Below are positions 25,843 to 34,072 of a DNA stretch of 64,000 bases, one piece after another. A program made the translations under genes and the position numbers. The stretch is from Naasia lichenicola. Lineage in GTDB: Bacteria > Actinomycetota > Actinomycetes > Actinomycetales > Microbacteriaceae. The DNA is taken from positions 372,001-436,000 of the forward strand of contig NZ_SSSM01000003.1 in assembly GCF_004801885.1 (NCBI RefSeq). Direction: 5' to 3'. The notes under the pieces were generated by a model, which saw nothing but the letters and a program-made list of their open reading frames with translations, made no database searches and had not been told where the DNA came from. Position 1 is the stretch's first letter; every line of letters starts with the position of its first letter.

Positions 25843-25893
25843 CCGCATCTGCGGCAACTCCGAGTCTCGGATGCCGCATCTGCGTCGATCCTA
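25843..25893 (-). promoter_or_regulatory. Candidate operator and -10 box of the mod operon
   Basis: CCGCATCTGCG occurs at 25843-25853 and again at 25874-25884, exactly 31 bases apart (about three helical turns). Between them is the palindrome CCGAGTCTCGG (25860-25870). TAGGAT (25888-25893) in the transcript sense can serve as -10, which places the repeats just after the start point, a blocking position for a repressor. Confidence 0.5.
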
Positions 25894-26007
25894 TCCAAGT
25901 GCCAGCCCACTCGACCGATATAGGGCCGATACGAGCCGGAAGGGGCCTCCTTCACGCGCACGCCGACCGCGCTAGCGTGGAGTCCCTACGCGAGGCCAGG
26001 AGGCGGA

Positions 26008-26607
26008 ATGGCGATCTTCTCCCCCGGATTCACCGGACGGCGCAACACCGACGACGTGAAGCTGCCGCCCGGGCAGTATCTCGAGCGCGGCTTCCCGGTG
26101 CTCACCGCCGGGCCCACCCAGCGGATCCGCACGGACCAGTGGGAGTTCAGCATCGTCACGGAGACGGGCGAGAAGAAGGCCTGGAACTGGCAGGGGATGC
26201 TCGATCTCGGCCCCGAGAAGATCGACACCGACATCCACTGCGTCACCAGCTGGTCGAAGTTCGGCACGACCTGGAAGGGCGTCTCGCTCGACAAGTTCCT
26301 CGACGGCATCGAGACCACCGCCGACTACGTGATGGCCACCAGCTACGGCGGCTACACGACCAACCTCCCGCTGGCCGAGATCACCGGCGGCAAGGCGTGG
26401 GTCGCCTACGAGTTCGACGGCAAGGACCTGCACGCGGAGCACGGCGGACCCGCCCGCCTCCTGGTGCCAGCGCTCTACTTCTGGAAGAGCGCCAAGTGGG
26501 TGACCTCGCTGCGACTGATGAACGGCGACGCCCCCGGATTCTGGGAGCAGAACGGCTACAACATGCACGGCGACCCGTGGCGCGAAGAGCGCTACTGGGG
26601 TCAATGA
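26008..26607 (+). CDS. Sulfite oxidase-like molybdopterin oxidoreductase
   Basis: 199 residues, with AGGAGGCGG right before the ATG. The Moco-binding domain of the sulfite oxidase family is visible: the cysteine molybdenum ligand in DIHCVTSWSKFGTTWKGV (about 72-89), YGGYTTNLPL and GPARLLVPALYFWKSAKWV. There is no Tat signal, haem or dimerisation domain, so it looks cytoplasmic and minimal. The reaction is unknown. It is divergent from the molybdate uptake operon that would supply its metal. Confidence 0.85.
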   Translation: MAIFSPGFTGRRNTDDVKLPPGQYLERGFPVLTAGPTQRIRTDQWEFSIVTETGEKKAWNWQGMLDLGPEKIDTDIHCVTSWSKFGTTWKGVSLDKFLDGIETTADYVMATSYGGYTTNLPLAEITGGKAWVAYEFDGKDLHAEHGGPARLLVPALYFWKSAKWVTSLRLMNGDAPGFWEQNGYNMHGDPWREERYWGQ

Positions 26608-27437
26608 GCACGGCGGATCCCACCCAGGCTCCCATTCCCCCGCGGGTTCCTCCTCAGGGCAGCGAGCCGGCGATCGCCGGGGCGCCGCCCGCAGGCTCCA
26701 TCCGCTGGCTGCCGGCAACCGTCGTCTCGGCGCGGATGGAGACCGCCGGCTCTCGAACCCTGCACCTGTCGGCACCCGGATTCCTGCCGACCGTGGCCGG
26801 CCAGCACCTCGACGTGCGGCTCACCGCACCCGACGGCTACACGGCGCAGCGCTCCTACTCGATCGGATCGCCCGCCGCGGCCGGCCAGCTGGAGCTGACG
26901 GTCGATCTGATGGCGATGGGCGAGGTGTCGCCCTACCTCGTCGAGGCGGTCGAGGTCGGCGACATGTTCGAGGTTCGCGGACCGATCGGCCAGTGGTTCG
27001 TCTGGCGGCCCGAGCAGACTGGCTCCGTGCAGCTGATCGCCGGCGGATCGGGCATCGTGCCGATCATGGCGATGATCCGCACCCACGCGCAGATCGGATC
27101 GGCAGCGACGTTCCGGCTGCTGTACTCCGTCCGGTCCCCCGATGTGGAGTTCTACCGGGACGAGCTCGACGCACTCGAGCGGTCGAGCGCCGGAGCCCTG
27201 GTCGTCGAGCGGATCTACACCCGCACCGCCCCCTTAGGACATCCGCACCGGGTCGGCCGCATCGACCAGGCCATCATCCAGCAGCTCAGCCTGCCGCCGT
27301 CATCCGCCGATGGACCGGCGCCGACCGTCTATGTCTGCGGCCCCACGCCCTTCGTCGAGGTCGTGGCGAACGCACTCGTCGGCATCGGCCACGCCCCGGA
27401 GAACGTCCGCACGGAGCGCTTCGGCCCCACCGGCTGA
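26604..27437 (+). CDS. Ferredoxin reductase-type FAD/NAD(P)H oxidoreductase
   Basis: 277 residues, ATG overlapping the previous stop by four bases. A Pro-rich N-terminus is followed by the FAD domain with RSYSIGSPA (about 91-99), the NAD(P) domain with LIAGGSGIVPIMAMI (about 148-162) and the closing VYVCGPTPFVEVVANAL. No iron-sulfur domain is attached. It likely feeds electrons to, or takes them from, the partner molybdoenzyme; the two-gene unit is recurrent in actinobacteria. Confidence 0.85.
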   Translation: MSTADPTQAPIPPRVPPQGSEPAIAGAPPAGSIRWLPATVVSARMETAGSRTLHLSAPGFLPTVAGQHLDVRLTAPDGYTAQRSYSIGSPAAAGQLELTVDLMAMGEVSPYLVEAVEVGDMFEVRGPIGQWFVWRPEQTGSVQLIAGGSGIVPIMAMIRTHAQIGSAATFRLLYSVRSPDVEFYRDELDALERSSAGALVVERIYTRTAPLGHPHRVGRIDQAIIQQLSLPPSSADGPAPTVYVCGPTPFVEVVANALVGIGHAPENVRTERFGPTG

Positions 27438-27457
27438 GCCTGCCCGCCGCATCCCTT

Positions 27458-27557
27458 CACGGATCAGGGGACGTTTCACCGATCAGGGGATCCGGGTTGA
27501 GTGGGGGCGTTTGGGGCCGGATCCGGGCGGCTTTCGGGGGCAATCCCCTGATCCGTG
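27458..27557. repeat. Family D inverted repeat
   Basis: CACGGATCAGGGGA (27458-27471) is mirrored exactly by TCCCCTGATCCGTG (27544-27557). A second copy of the left half, CACCGATCAGGGGA, follows at 27477-27490, and GGATCCGGG occurs twice inside. It fills the gap between two convergent genes and may end both transcripts. Confidence 0.8.
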
Positions 27558-27560
27558 CAA

Positions 27561-27959
27561 TCAGTGGGTCTGGAACACCTCTGGCGTGAGGCTGACGATG
27601 ACCCGGTCCTCGGAGTCGGGCGGCGGAGCCTGCTCCGCGTTGCCGTAGCGCTTGCCGAGGACGACGTAGAGGGCGCCCGTCGGATCGGGGTCGATGCTCG
27701 CGAGGCGGCCGCGCACCTCGAGGTAGCGGTACGGATCGTCGGGATCGATGATCGTGAACGAGAACCGTGGCTCCGCCTCGAGGTTCTTCAGCTTCTGCCG
27801 ATACGTCGTGTGGGTGAACTGGAGACTCGTGCCGTCCCACAGGAACCACATCGGGGTCGCCGTCGGAGCGCCATCGGTGCTCCGGATGGTGGCGAGCGTG
27901 CCGACGATGGGCCGTTCGAGCAGGTCGCGGAACTCTTCGGGAAGCGTCTTGGAGGCCAT
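27561..27959 (-). CDS. PPOX-class (pyridoxamine oxidase-like) flavin/F420-dependent protein
   Basis: 132 residues with the split-barrel fold: VGTLATIRSTDGAPTATPMW (about 19-38), LQFTHTTYRQKLKNLEAEPR and FTIIDPDDPYRYLEVRGRLA. These small proteins reduce or bind substrates with FMN or F420. Which cofactor is used cannot be told. ATG 27959 lies six bases after TAGGGT (27966-27971). Confidence 0.8.
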   Translation of the reverse strand: MASKTLPEEFRDLLERPIVGTLATIRSTDGAPTATPMWFLWDGTSLQFTHTTYRQKLKNLEAEPRFSFTIIDPDDPYRYLEVRGRLASIDPDPTGALYVVLGKRYGNAEQAPPPDSEDRVIVSLTPEVFQTH

Positions 27960-27965
27960 CCTCCG

Positions 27966-27971
27966 ACCCTA
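27966..27971 (-). promoter_or_regulatory. -10 box of the PPOX gene
   Basis: TAGGGT, spacer CGGAGG, ATG at 27959. Confidence 0.5.
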
Positions 27972-28003
27972 GCCAATTCGACCGGAGAGGCATCGGCCGT
28001 GCA

Positions 28004-28067
28004 CGCAAGCGGACTTCCGCCCGGATTGGCGGTCGAAACGGATCTGGGAGCCGAATCTCCGCTTGCG
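28004..28067. repeat. Family H inverted repeat
   Basis: CGCAAGCGGA (28004-28013) mirrored by TCCGCTTGCG (28058-28067), with weaker pairing continuing inward. It lies between the J-domain gene stop and the PPOX promoter. Confidence 0.65.
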
Positions 28068-28104
28068 CGAACGCTGCGCACGCGGCTGCGAGCGAGCGGG
28101 CGGC

Positions 28105-29019
28105 TCAGACGAAGCGGATCGTGGACTGCAGGCGGGTGCGCACCTCGAACAGGTCCGTTCCGCCGACCCCGACGTCTGCGATGCCGGCGCGCAGCAGTCC
28201 GGGCAGTCGGGAGCGCTCGACGAGCAGCGCCGGCATCCCCTTGATCTTCCCGAGCGACGCGACACCCTCCTCGGCCGCGCCGTCGGGCACCACGAGCACG
28301 ATCGTGCTGAACCGCACCCGAGCGGCGCGGGCGACGTTCTTGGCGCGGACGGCCAGGTCGTGCACGGGGCGCTCGTCGGGATGGATGCCCTCGCCGATGA
28401 CCTCGCCGCGCCGGATGCGGACGGGCGATCCCCAGTCCTCCGACAGCACGCCCCACAGTCCTGTCGGACCGAGCACGATGTGGTCGAGCTTGTCGATCGG
28501 CTCGCTTCCGGCGACCACGTCGTGCCAGAGCGTGTAGCCCATACCCAGCTCGGCGAGCACCCGGGCGGTGTCCTCTTCGGCCACCGCGGCCGCGAGGCTG
28601 TGCCGGATCTCCCGCGGAACCCGCCGCACCAGCGCGGGATCGTACGGATCGTCGACCGAGTTGCCCACTCCGAGCCACTCGCGGAGGCTGTCGAGGTAGA
28701 CCTCGCGCCACCAGCCGCCGGGATGTCCGTGGGATCGGGCCTGCGGGCGGCTCTCCCTCTTCGGCGGCGGTGCGGGTGCCCATGCCTGTCGCGAGGTCTC
28801 CGCGGCAGGCGCCCCGCGGTCGAACGCCGCGCGCGCCTCGGGAGTGCCGATCCGCTCCCAGGCCAGCTGGACCGCGTGGAAGCGGGCGGGAGCTCCCCCG
28901 GTGTCCGGATGGGTCTCGCGGAGCTTGCGTCGATAGGCCTTGCGCAGCTCGTCGTCGCTCGCTGTCGCCGAGATGCCGAGGATCTCGTACGGGCTCGCGG
29001 TCAGCGGGCTGTCGGCCAT
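28105..29019 (-). CDS. J-domain protein fused to a NERD-like domain
   Basis: 304 residues from ATG 29019. The N-terminal J domain is PYEILGISATASDDELRKAY with the HPD tripeptide at 37-39, which stimulates DnaK ATPase. A Pro/Arg linker follows (about 70-100). From about 155 the sequence reads like a NERD (nuclease-related) domain: GYTLWHDVVAG, then KLDHIVLGPTGLWGVLSEDW. At the usual E-x-K catalytic position it has S-E-D, so nuclease activity is doubtful. Neighbours give no clue to its client. Confidence 0.7.
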   Translation of the reverse strand: MADSPLTASPYEILGISATASDDELRKAYRRKLRETHPDTGGAPARFHAVQLAWERIGTPEARAAFDRGAPAAETSRQAWAPAPPPKRESRPQARSHGHPGGWWREVYLDSLREWLGVGNSVDDPYDPALVRRVPREIRHSLAAAVAEEDTARVLAELGMGYTLWHDVVAGSEPIDKLDHIVLGPTGLWGVLSEDWGSPVRIRRGEVIGEGIHPDERPVHDLAVRAKNVARAARVRFSTIVLVVPDGAAEEGVASLGKIKGMPALLVERSRLPGLLRAGIADVGVGGTDLFEVRTRLQSTIRFV

Positions 29020-29068
29020 GGCGGGTGCTCTCTCGATCGGGGCAGGACGCTCGAAGATATCAACCGGA

Positions 29069-29416
29069 ATGCCGTGGAATGCTGAAGCGGTGAGCATTCC
29101 TCCTGCCGTGGCCGGGTTCATCGAGAGCACGAACTCCGGGGACGTCGATGCGTTCCTCGCCGGCTTCACGGACGATGCAGTCCTGATCGATTGGGGTCGG
29201 GAGTTCCGGGGACGCGCCGGGATCGCGCGCTGGAACCTCAGCGACAACATCGGGAAACAGGCTCATTTCGAGCTGATCCGCGTCGATGAGACCGCTCCTG
29301 GTGAGGAGTTCGAGGTCACCTTGACCGTCACGGGCAACGGCTACAACGGGACCGGACCGATGACCATCCGCGTGGATGGCGACCGGATCAGCGCATTGAC
29401 GATCTCTCCGAGCTAG
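29069..29416 (+). CDS. SnoaL/NTF2-like small protein
   Basis: 115 residues from ATG 29069 (GTG 29090 is possible). VAGFIESTNSGDVDAFLAGF, TDDAVLIDWGREFRGRAGIA and the closing MTIRVDGDRISALTISPS follow the NTF2-like cone fold of nuclear transport factor/SnoaL proteins. The family includes isomerases, cyclases and binding proteins without a shared activity. Divergent from the J-domain gene. Confidence 0.7.
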   Translation: MPWNAEAVSIPPAVAGFIESTNSGDVDAFLAGFTDDAVLIDWGREFRGRAGIARWNLSDNIGKQAHFELIRVDETAPGEEFEVTLTVTGNGYNGTGPMTIRVDGDRISALTISPS

Positions 29417-29443
29417 AGCATCTCGCCGAGCTGGAGGATCCGA

Positions 29444-30154
29444 CTAGAGGATCTTCTCGGCCAGGATCCGGACCGGAGAGGTGGTGGCGCTGATCGAGCG
29501 CTCCGCCGGTCCGAGGTCGACTCCGTAGCGTCGTCGTGCCTCGCGACCGTGCTCGTCCCAGGTGAGGCCCGGCATGAGGAACGCGTCATGCTCCTCCCCC
29601 GCGGCAACGGCGTTGAAGCCGAGGCGACGCGCGAGGGCGGCCGAGCGGAGGTTGCCGGTCCGAACGATGGCGGTCACCCATTGCGCTTCGAGCACGTCGA
29701 AGGCCAGGGCGAGCATGGCGGTCGCCGCCTCTGTCGCATAGCCCCGGCCCGAGTGCCGACTGTCCAGCAGCCAGCCGATCTCGGCGGACCGGTTGGACTT
29801 CTCGGTGCTGCGAACATGAAGCGAGACGTCGCCGATCACGACGCCGTCCAGCTCGATGGCAAGTGCGAGGAAGTCGTCCGCCTGCCACAGCCGCACGTGG
29901 CGAGTCCGATGCTCGAGGTGTCTGCGGCTGGCATGACGATCGCGATGCGGCCATTCCAGGAACTCGCGGGTCTTCGGCTCGTTGACGATGAAGTGCCACG
30001 CCTCGGCGTCGGCGGCGTGCAGCCGATGCGGGCGGAGCAGCAGCCGGTTGGTGGCGATCGGCGTCGCGTCGAGCGGCCGCTCCATGAAGGGACCGCGCAG
30101 GAATCGCGGACGCCGGCGCAGCGAGAAGGATCGCCCGCCCCAGTTGATTCCCAT
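29444..30154 (-). CDS. GNAT family N-acetyltransferase (RimJ/RimL-like)
   Basis: 236 residues; an internal ATG at 30085 would give 213. TNRLLLRPHRLHAADAEAW near residue 35 is the usual beginning of RimJ/RimL-type enzymes. The acetyl-CoA loop is SRHSGRGYATEAATAMLALA (R-G-x-G-Y-A, about 132-151) and NLRSAALARRLGFNAV follows. It acetylates an amino group of a protein or small molecule; the target is unknown. Confidence 0.8.
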   Translation of the reverse strand: MGINWGGRSFSLRRRPRFLRGPFMERPLDATPIATNRLLLRPHRLHAADAEAWHFIVNEPKTREFLEWPHRDRHASRRHLEHRTRHVRLWQADDFLALAIELDGVVIGDVSLHVRSTEKSNRSAEIGWLLDSRHSGRGYATEAATAMLALAFDVLEAQWVTAIVRTGNLRSAALARRLGFNAVAAGEEHDAFLMPGLTWDEHGREARRRYGVDLGPAERSISATTSPVRILAEKIL

Positions 30155-30308
30155 CGGGTCACTGTGCCGGACCTACCTCAAAGGGTCATCAGAAGGTGCA
30201 TCCCGGGCGTGTGCTATGCGCGCGCATGGATCTCCGACCTCGAGCGCGAACGCTGCCACTGCAGCGCAGGGCTAATCTCGTGCACACGAGCACGGTGGAG
30301 GCGCGAGC

Positions 30309-30758
30309 ATGACGGAACCCGCGATCGGCACGATCCTGGCCCAGCAGTCCATCCGATTTCGAGGCAGCGCGGAGGACCGCTTCGACGCGGTTCGGCAGTG
30401 CGGTCGAGCGCTCGTGGACTCGGGAGCTGTCGAGGAGCCGTACATCGACGCGATGCTCGCGCGCGAGCAGGCGGTGTCGACCTTCGTCGGCGAGGGGATC
30501 GCGATCCCCCATGGCACTCTCGCCGGGAAGGATGCGGTCAACCGCGACGCCCTGGTCTTCCTCCGCTTCCCCGACGGCGTCGACTGGGAGGGTGAGACGG
30601 TCACGCTCTGCATCGGCATCTCCGCCGAGGGCGGCGGCCACATCGCGCTGCTCAGCCGGCTCGCGGACATCGTGCTGGAGCCCGAGCGGGCCGCGCAGCT
30701 GCGATCGGCGACGACGCCCGACGAGGTGTACGCGCTGCTCGACGCGACGGACGACTAG
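30309..30758 (+). CDS. PTS EIIA domain protein (fructose/mannitol type)
   Basis: 149 residues forming one EIIA type-2 domain. The phosphorylated histidine lies in GIAIPHGT (about 63-70), with the upstream FDAVRQCGRALVDSG and the typical YIDAMLARE. It accepts phosphate from HPr. No EIIB or EIIC gene is nearby, so it is either a distant PTS component or a regulatory EIIA like PtsN. GGTGGAGG precedes the ATG, and TAATCT at about 30270 may be its -10 box. Confidence 0.85.
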   Translation: MTEPAIGTILAQQSIRFRGSAEDRFDAVRQCGRALVDSGAVEEPYIDAMLAREQAVSTFVGEGIAIPHGTLAGKDAVNRDALVFLRFPDGVDWEGETVTLCIGISAEGGGHIALLSRLADIVLEPERAAQLRSATTPDEVYALLDATDD

Positions 30759-30797
30759 CTCACCCGCCCCGCGCGCCCGCCGGCATGGCTCGACGCC

Positions 30798-31452
30798 TCA
30801 GGTGGCGAACGGCCCCGTGAGGGCGGCCCACTGCAGCAGCATGATCGTCTTCGCGTCGACGATCTCGGTGCCGATCATCGTGAGAGCGTCGTCGAAGCCG
30901 ATCTCGAGCACCTCGATGTCCTCGCCCTCGTCCGCCAGTCCCGCCCGCGCCCAGTCCCGCCCGGCTCCGTCGTACGGAGCGGCGTAGAAGTGCAGCTTCT
31001 CGGTGACCGATCCAGGCGACATGTAGACGTCGAAGACGTGCTCGACGTCGCCCACGACCACGTTGGTCTCCTCCTCCGCCTCCCGCCGGATGGCGGTCTC
31101 GGCGTCATCCTCATCGAGCAGCCCCGCCGCCGTCTCGATCAGCACGCCGTCGGGATGCCCGTTGACGTAGGCGGGGGTAGCGGAACTGGCGCGTGAGCAG
31201 CACTCTCCGACGGTCGTGGTCGTAGAGCAGGATCGTGGCGCCGTTGCCGCGGTCGTAGGTCTCGCGGCGCTGAGTGCTCCACTGTCCGTCGTCACCCTGG
31301 ATGTCGAAGGTGCTGGCACGCAGGACGTGCCACGCGGTCGCGATGAGCTCGACCTCGCGCATGCGCACGCGCGGGTTGCCATCCAGATCCATCCCGGTGA
31401 GATGCAGGCCGGTGCGACCTCGGGCGTCGGGCTCGTCCACTCCGCGGGTCAT
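30798..31452 (-). pseudogene. Nudix hydrolase (NudK-like), broken by a one-base frameshift
   Basis: The N-terminal half, starting MTRGVDEPDARG (ATG 31452), reads to LLYDHDRRRVLLTRQFRYP in one frame. The rest, AYVNGHPDGVLIETAAGLLD with the Nudix box RREAEEETNVVV and IVDAKTIMLLQWAAL, is in another. The break is at the run of five G (31173-31177); four would restore the frame. Joined, the protein is a normal ~217-residue NudK-type enzyme that splits GDP-mannose or similar. It is either a recent pseudogene or a sequencing error. TAGGGT (31460-31465) precedes the ATG. Confidence 0.8.
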
Positions 31453-31555
31453 GGGCGCCACCCTATCGCCGCGCCCGATGCGACCCGTCCGACCTGACCG
31501 GATCGGCGGGCCCACCTCCGACGTAACGGATCCGTGGGTCCCTGCGGCTCCCGCG

Positions 31556-31561
31556 TAGGCT
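31556..31561 (+). promoter_or_regulatory. -10 box of the CMD-like gene
   Basis: TAGGCT, seven-base spacer, ATG at 31569. Confidence 0.45.
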
Positions 31562-31568
31562 CCCCAGC

Positions 31569-32106
31569 ATGAGCTTCCTGCCCGCTCCGGACCCGGCCCA
31601 TCTCACCGCTGAGCAGCAGGCGACCTGGGAGGACTTCGTCCTCCGGCACCCAGGACGTCTGACGAACCAGAAGGCCGTCATGCTCCACGATCCCGACACG
31701 TTCGAGATCTACATGGGCTGGTACACCCTGTTCGACCGGCTGGCCGCAGTCCTCGGCGAGCGGCCCGTGCATGTCTTCGCCCACGCCATCTCCGACGCGA
31801 ACGACTGCCTGATCTGCTCTGTCTTCTTCCGCAGGATCCTGATCGACGGCGGCGACGACCCCGACCATCCCGCCACGACGCCGCTCGAGGACCTGCTGCT
31901 GGACTTCGGACGGGCGATCGCTCAGGCGCCCACCGCGGTGCCCGATCCGCTCTACCGCCGAGTGGAGGAGTTCATCCCCGACCCTCAGGCCCGCCTGCTG
32001 CTCATCTCGTTCGCCGGTCAGATGGCCGCGACGAACCTCTTCAACAGCGCCGGACGGGTGCCGCTCGATGAGGTCCTCTACGGGTACCGGAAGACGGGCG
32101 ACGACC

Positions 32107-32117
<11 letters not shown>
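31569..32117 (+). CDS. AhpD/carboxymuconolactone decarboxylase-like protein
   Basis: 182 helical residues. The segment HAISDANDCLICSVFFRRIL (about 77-96) holds a C-x-x-C pair in the place of the redox pair of AhpD-like proteins. The rest (DPDTFEIYMGWYTLFDRLAA; FAGQMAATNLFNS) is compatible with this all-helical fold. Identity is not certain. Its end overlaps the next gene by 11 bases, so both belong to one operon. Confidence 0.5.
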
Positions 32118-32940
<823 letters not shown>

Positions 32941-33007
32941 CCCAGTCGAACCTGGTCGAATGGCGCGGTGCCTCCTGCCGGCGGCCGTGCCGAGCCCGCC
33001 GCCGCTG

Positions 33008-33745
33008 TCAGGCGGAGACGGCGTAGCGCTCGACGAACCGCTTGAGGACGGTCGATGGGTGCCGGACATCGCTCGCGCGAGCCCGGTCCTTAAGGGCTTC
33101 GGCCTCCTCCGGCGGAAAGTAGCCCGCGTGCCTGTAGACGTCGATCCGGGTCTCGATGCCGGCCGCGTCCAGCTCGGGATGGAACTGCGTGGCGTAGACG
33201 TTGGCGCCGATCCGGAACGCCTGCACCGGGCACGCGGGCGATGAGGCGAGCCGCACGGCGTGCGGAGGAAGCTCGCGCACCGCCTCCTTATGCCCGACGA
33301 AGGCCTCGAATTCGGTCGGCAGCAGGCCGAAGATCGGGTCCTTCCGACCCTCGTCGGTCAGCATCACCGAGACCGGGCCCACCGGCTCCGAGTAGGTGCG
33401 GTCGACCACCGCTCCCTGATGGGTGCCGATCGTTCCCACGCCGTAGCAGGCGCCGAGCATCGGGAAGTCGGCGGCCACCACCGCATCCAGCAGGGTGGCG
33501 AGCTCGCCCTCCACCCTGAGCTGCACGGCGGACTTCGTCTCAGGAGGGTCCGAGGAGTTGAAGGGGCTCCCACCCATGATCAGCCCGGAGTAGTCCTCGA
33601 GACGAAGCTCGCCGAGCGGCTGCTGCTCGAGCCGGATCCGATGCAGCTCCGACTCGTCCAAGCCGCTGAACCGGAGCATCGCCTCGTACTCGCCATCGGC
33701 CGCCGCGTCCTCGGGACGGGTGGCGAGCAGCAGGAAGGGCTTCAT
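33008..33745 (-). CDS. Class I glutamine amidotransferase-like protein
   Basis: 245 residues. Catalytic Cys in PMLGACYGVGTIGTHQG (about 95-111), His/Glu in YATQFHPELDAAG (about 188-200) and the strand GLIMGGSPFNSSDPP complete the triad glutaminase fold. It lacks an attached synthetase, so it could serve another enzyme or hydrolyse gamma-glutamyl compounds. ATG 33745 is six bases after TAGCCT. Confidence 0.82.
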   Translation of the reverse strand: MKPFLLLATRPEDAAADGEYEAMLRFSGLDESELHRIRLEQQPLGELRLEDYSGLIMGGSPFNSSDPPETKSAVQLRVEGELATLLDAVVAADFPMLGACYGVGTIGTHQGAVVDRTYSEPVGPVSVMLTDEGRKDPIFGLLPTEFEAFVGHKEAVRELPPHAVRLASSPACPVQAFRIGANVYATQFHPELDAAGIETRIDVYRHAGYFPPEEAEALKDRARASDVRHPSTVLKRFVERYAVSA

Positions 33746-33751
33746 CCGAGA

Positions 33752-33757
33752 AGGCTA
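33752..33757 (-). promoter_or_regulatory. -10 box of the amidotransferase gene
   Basis: TAGCCT, six-base spacer, ATG at 33745. Confidence 0.5.
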
Positions 33758-33829
33758 GACGGCGCGCCGACCCGACTGCTCACGACCCGACTCGGGGCGT
33801 AGTGAAGACGACCGCCCCGGAAACGCGGG

Positions 33830-33852
33830 AAGCCCCGCGCATGGCGGGGCTT
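33830..33852 (-). terminator. Terminator downstream of tRNA-Gln
   Basis: AAGCCCCGC / GCGGGGCTT hairpin with a five-base loop, six bases after the 3' end of tRNA-Gln. Confidence 0.8.
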
Positions 33853-33858
33853 TCAGTG

Positions 33859-33930
33859 CTGGGGTGCCTGGACTCGAACCAAGAACAAAAGAATCAGAAT
33901 CTTCCGTGTTGCCAATTACACCACACCCCA
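33859..33930 (-). tRNA. tRNA-Gln(CTG)
   Basis: 72-base cloverleaf: acceptor TGGGGTG/CACCCCA with discriminator G, D-stem GTGT/ACAC, anticodon loop TTCTGAT giving CTG (codon CAG), T-arm around GGTTCGAGTCC. It lies 142 bases downstream of gltX on the same strand. In bacteria without GlnRS, GluRS charges this tRNA with Glu before amidation. Confidence 0.94.
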
Positions 33931-34072
33931 TTGGAGCCACCAGGGGCTCCGGGCGGTCAGGACAGAGCCCCGAACCGACGTGTAACTCTACCGTATGACG
34001 CGGCCGCGTGCTGTCCGCAGCGTCCGTCGTCCCCGCTTGTCGTCGCACGCGGGCGGGGGGATCCCGCTCGGG

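Noticed and set aside
30798-31452. Programmed frameshift in the Nudix gene
   Set aside because: No slippery heptamer with a downstream stimulatory structure is evident; a homopolymer indel is simpler.
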